A stretch of DNA of 64,000 nt, from the NCBI GenBank assembly GCA_025980465.1, contig JAICXJ010000006.1, positions 45,205 through 109,204 on the forward strand. Reading direction: 5' to 3'. The notes beneath the pieces were generated by a model that worked only from the letters and a program-made list of their open reading frames with translations, did not search any database and was not told the origin of the DNA. The stretch comes from Frankiales bacterium (GTDB taxonomy: Bacteria > Actinomycetota > Actinomycetes > JAFAQI01). A program made the position numbers and the translations under genes. Of this stretch, positions 56,935 to 64,000 are shown piece after piece (within the stretch, counting starts at the first letter, position 1; every line of letters begins with the position of its first letter).

Positions 56935-57366
56935 TGGGTGGTTGGGATTCCAGACGACGACGGCGCCCTGGTCGACCGGGACCAGATCACGTCGATATGA
57001 CTGGTGTACGGCGCGCTCCCGGCGCGCCATCTCGTGGTGCATGGCATCGAGGTCGGCGAGCACCTCGGACAGCCGGGCCTGCAGCGCGGACACATGTGCC
57101 TCGAGCTCGAGGATGCGTTTCACGCCGGCGAGGTTGACGCCTTCGTCCTGCGAGAGCCGCTGCACCTCTCGCAACATCGCGATATCGCGCGCCGAGTAGC
57201 GGCGACCGCGACCGCTGGTGCGCCCGGGCGAGACCAAGCCGATCCGGTCGTACTGCCGCAAGGTCTGCGGGTGCATCCCGGCGAGCGTTGCGGCGACCGA
57301 GATGACAAAGACCGGCGCATCCTCGGCAACCCCCGCCGACATCGGGTCCGTGAAGTTGTCGGTCAC
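56923..57366 (-). CDS. hspR: HspR, MerR-type heat-shock repressor
   Basis: A 147-residue repressor from GTG 57366, overlapping the dnaJ stop by 4 nt. The MerR-type helix-turn-helix [20 protein letters not shown] is followed by a coiled segment and a basic tail. It binds HAIR boxes, two of which lie upstream of dnaK, with DnaK as co-repressor. Its final residues (HPKRS) and stop are encoded by the right end of the 63-bp element. Confidence 0.96.
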   Translation of the reverse strand: MTDNFTDPMSAGVAEDAPVFVISVAATLAGMHPQTLRQYDRIGLVSPGRTSGRGRRYSARDIAMLREVQRLSQDEGVNLAGVKRILELEAHVSALQARLSEVLADLDAMHHEMARRERAVHQSYRRDLVPVDQGAVVVWNPNHPKRS

Positions 57367-58544
57367 GACTGCTCACCACCACTTGATCCGGTCATTGCCC
57401 CGAGATGCGCGCGCGGATCGTCGGGCTGCGCCGCGGCATACGCCTCGAGGGCGGACTTCGCCTCGTCGGTGAGCTTGTGCGGTACGGCGACCTCGACTGT
57501 GACGAGGAGGTCACCGCGGGTGCCGTCGCGACGGGTGACCCCCTTGCCGCGAACCCGCAACACCCGACCGTTCGCAGTGCCGGGCGGGATCTTCACCGAG
57601 ACCACGCCGCCGTCAAGGGTCGGCACCTTCACCGTCGCACCGAGCACCGCCTCAGGGAAGGTGACCGGAAGCGAGAGGGTGAGGTTGTCGGCCTTGCGCC
57701 CGAAGATGTCGTGCTTGCTGACGTGGACCGTGACGAACAGGTCACCCGGCGGCCCACCTCGCTCGCCGGCCTCGCCCTTGCCCTTGAGCCGGATCCGCTG
57801 ACCGTCGGCCACCCCCGCCGGGATGCGCGCCCGCAAGGTGCGGGTGGTGATCGCCTGGCCGGTCCCGCTGCACGTGGCGCACGGGTCGTCGACCAGCAAG
57901 CCGCGGCCACGGCAGTTGCGACACGGCTCGGCGAAGGCGAACCCGCCTTGCGGGCTGGTCGACATTCCGGTGCCTGAGCACTGCGGACACACCCGGGTCG
58001 CCGTACCTGGTTTCGCGCCGCTTCCGGCGCAGGTGGGACAGACGTGCGGTCCGGAGATCGACAGCGGCAGGGTGAGCCCGGCGGCTGCGTCGTTGAACGA
58101 GACGGTCACCTCGGCATCGACGTCGGCGCCACGTCGGGGCGCGGTCGTCGTACCGCCACGGCGGCCACCGCCGAACAGGCCGCCGAACAGGTCACCGAGA
58201 CCACCCCCGCCACCGGCGCCGCCGAACAGGTCACCAATGTCGAAGGTGACGTTGCCGCCGCCGGGACCGCCGTAGCCGCCGCCCGGCGGCATCCGGAAGC
58301 CGCCGGAGCCGAACAGCGCCCGGGCCTCGTCGTACTCCTTGCGCTTGGTCGCATCCGAGAGCACGTCGTAGGCCTCGGAGACCGCTTTGAACTTCTCCTC
58401 CGCGGCACTGTCACCGGAGTTCGCGTCCGGGTGGTATTTGCGGGCCAGCTTGCGGTACGCCTTCTTGATGTCGGCGGCTGGCGCGTCCTTGGGGACACCG
58501 AGGGCCGCGTAGTAGTCCTTCTCGACGTAGTCGCGCGCGCTCAT
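57363..58544 (-). CDS. dnaJ: DnaJ co-chaperone (class I)
   Basis: A 393-residue J-protein. The J domain has [13 protein letters not shown] with the HPD tripeptide, followed by a Gly/Phe-rich region ([16 protein letters not shown]). Four zinc-finger CxxCxGxG repeats follow ([32 protein letters not shown]). It delivers clients and stimulates DnaK. It is 36 bp after grpE and coupled to hspR. Confidence 0.97.
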   Translation of the reverse strand: MSARDYVEKDYYAALGVPKDAPAADIKKAYRKLARKYHPDANSGDSAAEEKFKAVSEAYDVLSDATKRKEYDEARALFGSGGFRMPPGGGYGGPGGGNVTFDIGDLFGGAGGGGGLGDLFGGLFGGGRRGGTTTAPRRGADVDAEVTVSFNDAAAGLTLPLSISGPHVCPTCAGSGAKPGTATRVCPQCSGTGMSTSPQGGFAFAEPCRNCRGRGLLVDDPCATCSGTGQAITTRTLRARIPAGVADGQRIRLKGKGEAGERGGPPGDLFVTVHVSKHDIFGRKADNLTLSLPVTFPEAVLGATVKVPTLDGGVVSVKIPPGTANGRVLRVRGKGVTRRDGTRGDLLVTVEVAVPHKLTDEAKSALEAYAAAQPDDPRAHLGAMTGSSGGEQS

Positions 58545-58580
58545 CGGCGTCCCTCCTTCCTCACTGTCTCAGTCGTGACG

Positions 58581-59218
58581 TCATTCGCTGGGTACGTCGT
58601 CGGGCTCCTGGTCGGTCGCATCGGCGGTCTGCCCGGCCGCGGCCGGCTCGGGCTCCACGACGGCGACCCGCGCCGGTCGCAGCACCCGCTCACCCACCCG
58701 GTAGCCCGGCTGGAAGACCTCGGAGCACACCGGCTCGCAGACCTCTGCCGAGTAGCCGTGGGTCAGTGCCTCGTGCACGGTCGGATCGAACGGCTCACCC
58801 GCGTCGCCGAACCGGGACAGCCCGAGCTTCGCCAGCGTGTTGTCCAGCCCGTCGGCGACCAGCGCGAACCCGCCGGTGACCTCGCCGTGCGCTCGGGCCC
58901 GGTCGAGGTCGTCGAGCACCGGCAGCAGGCCGATGATCACCGACGCCAGTGCCGCCTCGCCGACCGCTTCGCGGTCGCGCTCGACCCGGCGCCGGTAGTT
59001 GGCGTACTCGGCCTGCAGTCGCTGCAGGTCAGCGGTCCGCTCGGCGAGCTCCGCGGACACCTCCTCGCCGCCCCCGGCTTCCGGAACGTCAGTCCCGGGA
59101 GCCGGGCTTGCAGCAGCGGAGAAGTCCGGCACTCCCTCACGTCGCTCGCCGGTCGCCGGATCGAAGCGCCGCTTGTCGCGAACGACCGGTCTGTCCTCGC
59201 CGAGGTCGGGGCGCTCCG

Positions 59219-59222
<4 letters not shown>
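58581..59222 (-). CDS. grpE: GrpE nucleotide-exchange factor
   Basis: A 213-residue protein from GTG 59222, overlapping the dnaK stop by 4 nt. The helical dimer region ([21 protein letters not shown]) is followed by the beta domain ([13 protein letters not shown]). It releases ADP from DnaK. The acidic N- and C-terminal tails are typical of actinobacterial GrpE. Confidence 0.97.
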
Positions 59223-61072
<1,850 letters not shown>

Positions 61073-61111
61073 GGTGATGTGCCTTTCGCTCTCATAGGTC
61101 TCCCGCTCAAA

Positions 61112-61132
61112 GTTGAGCCGGTTTCACTCATG
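61112..61132. promoter_or_regulatory. HAIR operator 1 upstream of dnaK
   Basis: GTTGAGC-N7-ACTCATG resembles the HspR site CTTGAGT-N7-ACTCAAG with mismatches at the edges. It overlaps the predicted -10 and start site. TTGAGC at 61113 also pairs with GCTCAA at 61105. Confidence 0.75.
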
Positions 61133-61158
61133 CTAACCGCGGATCGCTCGGCTGTCAT
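61130..61158 (-). promoter_or_regulatory. Predicted dnaK promoter
   Basis: On the minus strand a -35 ATGACA (61158-61153) and a -10 TAGCAT (61135-61130) are 17 nt apart. Transcription would begin near 61123, inside HAIR operator 1. Confidence 0.6.
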
Positions 61159-61163
61159 TCCCA

Positions 61164-61184
61164 ATTGAGCCAGATCCACTCAAT
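61164..61184. promoter_or_regulatory. HAIR operator 2 upstream of dnaK
   Basis: ATTGAGC-N7-ACTCAAT, part of the longer inverted repeat AATTGAG-N9-CTCAATT (61163-61185). It lies upstream of the -35, its centre 52 bp from that of operator 1, about five helical turns. Confidence 0.8.
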
Positions 61185-61240
61185 TTTTTTTGCGATGCTC
61201 GCTCAACACAACCCCGGATGCTACGGCGTACCGTTCCAGC

Positions 61241-61384
61241 ATGCTCGGGCGGCTTCAGGACCGGCGCGGCGAACCGTCGCTGCGTACCCGCGGGCTGGCG
61301 GCCCTGCTCCTGCTCGGGGTGCTGCTGCTCGCCGCCCCCGGCCTGATCGCGCTCCTGCACTGGCTCATCCACCACGTGATCTGA
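61241..61384 (+). CDS. Mini single-membrane-helix protein, unknown
   Basis: A 47-residue protein from ATG 61241, with RLQDRRGEPSLRTRG, then a helix LAALLLLGVLLLAAPGLIALL and a short HWLIHHVI tail. TACCGT ends 6 nt before the ATG, as in leaderless transcripts. It lies in the 387-bp gap between dnaK and the Fe-S reductase; the rest of the gap holds the HAIR boxes and promoter. An upstream in-frame start at 61190 would add 17 polar residues. No family is recognised. Confidence 0.5.
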   Translation: MLGRLQDRRGEPSLRTRGLAALLLLGVLLLAAPGLIALLHWLIHHVI

Positions 61385-61459
61385 GCGCACCGGCGTCCCG
61401 CTCGCCTGTCAGCCAGGGGTTGCTCAAGCGACACCGATGTCCCGTGCGATCCTTCCGGC

Positions 61460-63787
61460 GTGACGATTCGCCTGATTCTCGGCCTGCTCGTGACCATCGC
61501 CGCCGCGGGAATTGCCGGTTACCGGCTGCAGTGGCTCGCCCGGCTGGTCATGTCGGGCGCGCCGATCCCGCCGGAGCGCCGCCCCAACGTCCTCGGTGCG
61601 GTCAAGGCCCAGATCACTGACGTCTTCGCCCAGCGCAAGCTGTTCAAGGTCCGGATGGCCGGCACGGCGCACGCCTTGACATTCTGGGGTTTCGTCGTGC
61701 TGCTGCTGACGATCATCGAGGCCTACGGCTCGCTGTTCGATCGCGACTTCTTCATCCCGCTGATCGGCAAGAGCCGGGCGCTGGGGCTGATCGAGGACAT
61801 CTTCGCGGCCGCCGTACTGCTCGGCTTGATCACCTTCACGACGATCCGGCTGGCGCGATCTCCGAAGCGGCTCGAGCGGAAGTCCCGCTTCTACGGCTCA
61901 CATGTCGACCAGGCCTTCGTCGTACTCGGGATGATCTTCCTGGTCATCGTCACCCTCGTGCTCTACCGGGCCGCACAGCTGTCCAACGGCGTGTTCCCCT
62001 ACCAGCACGACGGCTGGTACCCGTTCGCGTCGAAGGCCGTGTCCTACATCGTGCCGAACGGGATCGGCTTCGAGTCCGCGTTCATCGTCGCCCAGATCGC
62101 GGTCGTGATGGCGTTCGGGGTGTTCTTGCTCTACGGCAAGCACATGCACATCGTCACCGCGCCGCTGAACGTATCGTTGAAGCGGCACCCGAAGGCGCTC
62201 GGGGCGCTCGGCACGACACCTGACCTCGAGAAGCTGATGGAGGACGAGAACGCCGTCCTCGGTGTCGGCCAGATCGAGCACCTTCACCAGCAGCAGCTCC
62301 TGCAGACGCTGGCGTGCACCGAGTGCGGTCGCTGCCAGGACAAGTGCCCGGCCTGGAACACCGGCAAGCCGCTGAACCCCAAGCTGGTGATCACGGCGCT
62401 GCGGGACCAGATGTTCCGCGAGGCCGATCGGCTGATCGGTGCCCAGAAGGCCGGGGCCGGTGCCGAGGACCAAGAACACGAGCCCGCGATGCTCGTCCCG
62501 GACGTCATCGACCCGGACGTGCTGTGGTCGTGTACGACGTGCGGCGCCTGTGTCGAGGAGTGTCCGGTCGACATCGAGCACGTCGACGCGATCGTCGACA
62601 TGCGCCGTTACCAGGTGCTGATGGAGTCGAGCTTCCCGACCGAGGCCGGCACGATGCTGCGCAACATCGAGAACCAGGGCAACCCGTGGGGGCTTCGCGC
62701 GGACATGCGGCTGGAGTGGACCGAGGGTCTCGACTTCGAGATCCCGGTGGTCACCGACACGATCCCGGACGACATCGAGTGGCTGTACTGGGTGGGATGC
62801 GCCGGCGGTCTCGACGACCGGGCACGGCGCTCGACCCAGGCGATCGCCAAGGTCTTCCACGCCGCCGGGGTGAAGTTCGCGATCCTCGGGCCGCAGGAGG
62901 CCTGCACCGGCGACCCGGCCCGGCGGATGGGCAACGAGTACCTGTGGCAGGAGATGGCGAAGGCCAACATCGAGGTGCTCGACGGCGTCGGCACCAAGAA
63001 GATCGTCGCGTCGTGCCCGCACTGCTTCAACACCATCGGCAATGAGTACCCGGCGCTCGGTGGCAACTACGAGGTCGTCCACCATTCGCAGCTGCTCGGC
63101 CGGCTCGTCGCTGAGGGCACGCTCTCGCCGCAGGACCCGATCGTGACCAAGCTGACCTACCACGACCCGTGCTACCTCGGCCGACACAACGAGGTGTACG
63201 ACGCGCCCCGCGTCGTACTCGATGCCATCCCGGGCATCGAACGCGTCGAGATGCACCGCCACGGCAAGCGCGGGTTCTGCTGCGGCGCGGGTGGCGCCCG
63301 CATGTGGATGGAGGAGCGGATCGGCAAGCGGGTCAACGTCGAACGCACCGAGGAGGCGCTCGGCACCGGAGCCGAGATCATCGCGACGTCCTGCCCCTAC
63401 TGCCTGATCATGCTCGACGACGCCGTCAACGCGAAGCGCGCCGAGGGCGGCGCCAACGGCGTCACCGTCATCGACATCGCTCAGGTCATCGCCGACTCGA
63501 TCGGGCTGCGCAAGGTGCCGGCGATGGCAGGGGCGCCCGTCGCCGACGCCGAAGCCGACACCGCGGCGAGCGGGGCCCCCGCGGACACCGGCGGAACGTC
63601 GGTCGAGGCGCACCAGCCGGGTAGCGGCGGCACCGAACTGTCGGAGCCGAAGGACCCGAGCGCTCCTCAACCCGCCACGGCGTCGGACAACGAGTCGAAC
63701 GAGCCGAAAGCGGAGACGCTCCAGCCATCGGAGGCGCCGGCAGTCGACGCCGACCCGGCCGCCACAACCGAGGGCGACCCCGCCTGA
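61460..63787 (+). CDS. Membrane-bound 4Fe-4S reductase (heterodisulfide reductase/Rv0338c-like)
   Basis: A 775-residue protein. Four or five N-terminal membrane helices (about residues 1-230) resemble a respiratory gamma subunit. Two 4Fe-4S motifs follow: [12 protein letters not shown] and [12 protein letters not shown]. Two CCG domains follow, with CFNTIGN and [11 protein letters not shown], then [17 protein letters not shown]. The C-terminal 85 residues are Ala/Glu/Pro-rich and probably disordered. It should pass electrons between the membrane and a thiol or quinone. The mycobacterial homologue is near dnaK-region genes; the physiological partner is not known. Confidence 0.88.
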   Translation: MTIRLILGLLVTIAAAGIAGYRLQWLARLVMSGAPIPPERRPNVLGAVKAQITDVFAQRKLFKVRMAGTAHALTFWGFVVLLLTIIEAYGSLFDRDFFIPLIGKSRALGLIEDIFAAAVLLGLITFTTIRLARSPKRLERKSRFYGSHVDQAFVVLGMIFLVIVTLVLYRAAQLSNGVFPYQHDGWYPFASKAVSYIVPNGIGFESAFIVAQIAVVMAFGVFLLYGKHMHIVTAPLNVSLKRHPKALGALGTTPDLEKLMEDENAVLGVGQIEHLHQQQLLQTLACTECGRCQDKCPAWNTGKPLNPKLVITALRDQMFREADRLIGAQKAGAGAEDQEHEPAMLVPDVIDPDVLWSCTTCGACVEECPVDIEHVDAIVDMRRYQVLMESSFPTEAGTMLRNIENQGNPWGLRADMRLEWTEGLDFEIPVVTDTIPDDIEWLYWVGCAGGLDDRARRSTQAIAKVFHAAGVKFAILGPQEACTGDPARRMGNEYLWQEMAKANIEVLDGVGTKKIVASCPHCFNTIGNEYPALGGNYEVVHHSQLLGRLVAEGTLSPQDPIVTKLTYHDPCYLGRHNEVYDAPRVVLDAIPGIERVEMHRHGKRGFCCGAGGARMWMEERIGKRVNVERTEEALGTGAEIIATSCPYCLIMLDDAVNAKRAEGGANGVTVIDIAQVIADSIGLRKVPAMAGAPVADAEADTAASGAPADTGGTSVEAHQPGSGGTELSEPKDPSAPQPATASDNESNEPKAETLQPSEAPAVDADPAATTEGDPA

Positions 63788-63816
63788 CGCGGCGGGCTAT
63801 CCTCGCCTCGGTTCGT

Positions 63817-63831
63817 CCGGAGCAGCTCCGG
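63817..63831. repeat. 15-bp hairpin in tRNA leader
   Basis: CCGGAGC, A, GCTCCGG is a perfect inverted repeat just before the tRNA-Gly. A TATCCT at 63798-63803 may be the tRNA promoter -10. Confidence 0.4.
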
Positions 63832-63834
63832 CCC

Positions 63835-63908
63835 GCGGGCGTAGTTCAATGGCAGAACATCAGCTTCCCAAGCTGACAGTGCGGGTTCGATTCCCGTCGC
63901 CCGCTCCA
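63835..63908 (+). tRNA. tRNA-Gly (anticodon CCC)
   Basis: A complete cloverleaf. Acceptor strand GCGGGCG pairs with CGCCCGC; the D arm is GTTC/GAAC, the anticodon stem TCAGC/GCTGA encloses loop TTCCCAA (anticodon CCC), and the T arm has TTCGATT in its loop. The discriminator T is followed by an encoded CCA. An open frame on the other strand is a shadow. Confidence 0.95.
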
Positions 63909-63922
63909 CGCACAGACCCCTC

Positions 63923-63985
63923 AAACGATCATGAGGAATGCAGCAAAAATCGGGGCGGTCTGCGCTGCCTTTCTCATGATCGTTT
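63923..63985 (+). repeat. 63-bp palindromic element, copy B (after tRNA-Gly)
   Basis: AAACGATCATGAG (63923-63935) and CTCATGATCGTTT (63973-63985) flank 37 bp, the same ends, spacing and transcript orientation as the copy at 56872. An inner GCAGC and GCTGC can pair within the loop. It begins 15 nt after the tRNA end and may serve as its terminator. Confidence 0.85.
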
Positions 63986-64000
63986 CGGAGGGTAGGTAGG

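Noticed and set aside
63667..63924. Open frame on the minus strand over the tRNA-Gly with an ERATGIEPALSAWEA segment
   Set aside because: It is the antisense translation of a tRNA gene, a well-known source of spurious annotations.

Overview
The window is a 64 kb stretch of a high-GC actinobacterial chromosome. The evidence is the gene content (BldC, HspR with HAIR operators, DUF3073 and DUF3151 proteins, mycothiol-type DinB protein, RskA anti-sigma factor), many GTG starts, 1-4 nt start/stop overlaps and several leaderless-type promoters. The order bldC / conserved protein / branched-chain amino-acid dehydrogenase / DUF3073 / purM / purF matches Streptomyces as I remember it, and purA / DUF3151 / fba / dedA / pyrE / clpB / dnaK resembles mycobacteria. 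A secreted sedolisin and a DUF6351 protein suggest a soil, perhaps acid-tolerant, heterotroph. Genus is not decidable by eye. No insertion sequence, prophage, CRISPR array or rRNA was seen.

Layout. 1-4.9 kb: partial membrane protein, a duplicated His-containing lipoprotein, a cupredoxin lipoprotein, an ECF sigma/RskA-type anti-sigma pair and a membrane glycosyltransferase-like protein. 5-15 kb: a catabolic island with two zinc alcohol dehydrogenases, a P450, two amidohydrolases, an aldehyde dehydrogenase, a TetR regulator and a PaaK-like adenylate-forming enzyme. 15-22.6 kb: a large SpoIIE-type phosphatase, a short SLOG protein, an SCO1 protein, a second cupredoxin and a sedolisin. 22.6-30.6 kb: aminotransferase, bldC, dehydrogenase, DUF3073, an NlpC/P60 protein, purM and purF. 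30.7-35.1 kb: flavodoxin-like protein, two unfamiliar secreted proteins of low GC, and DUF6351. 35.2-48.9 kb: a minus-strand purine cluster purA-(GNAT)-purD-purB-purC-purS-(beta-propeller)-purQ-purL-(DinB/MDMPI)-(P450). 49-54 kb: DUF3151, L,D-transpeptidase, fba, dedA, SDR, pyrE. 54-61 kb: chaperone operon dnaK-grpE-dnaJ-hspR-clpB under two HAIR boxes. 61-64 kb: a mini membrane protein, a membrane Fe-S reductase and tRNA-Gly(CCC).

With purF, purM, purD, purL/Q/S, purC, purB and purA, the window encodes most of de novo purine synthesis; purN, purE/K and purH are absent. pyrE adds the orotate step of pyrimidine synthesis. The most unusual non-coding signal is a pair of exactly 63-bp elements with identical 13-bp inverted ends and a shared 3' half, placed in the same orientation relative to transcription, one between hspR and clpB and one just after tRNA-Gly. 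Others are a 31-bp tandem repeat directly before purQ, three 16-bp iterons before the aminotransferase, a hairpin built from two convergent stop codons, and a palindromic operator that coincides with the -10 box of a leaderless catabolic promoter.
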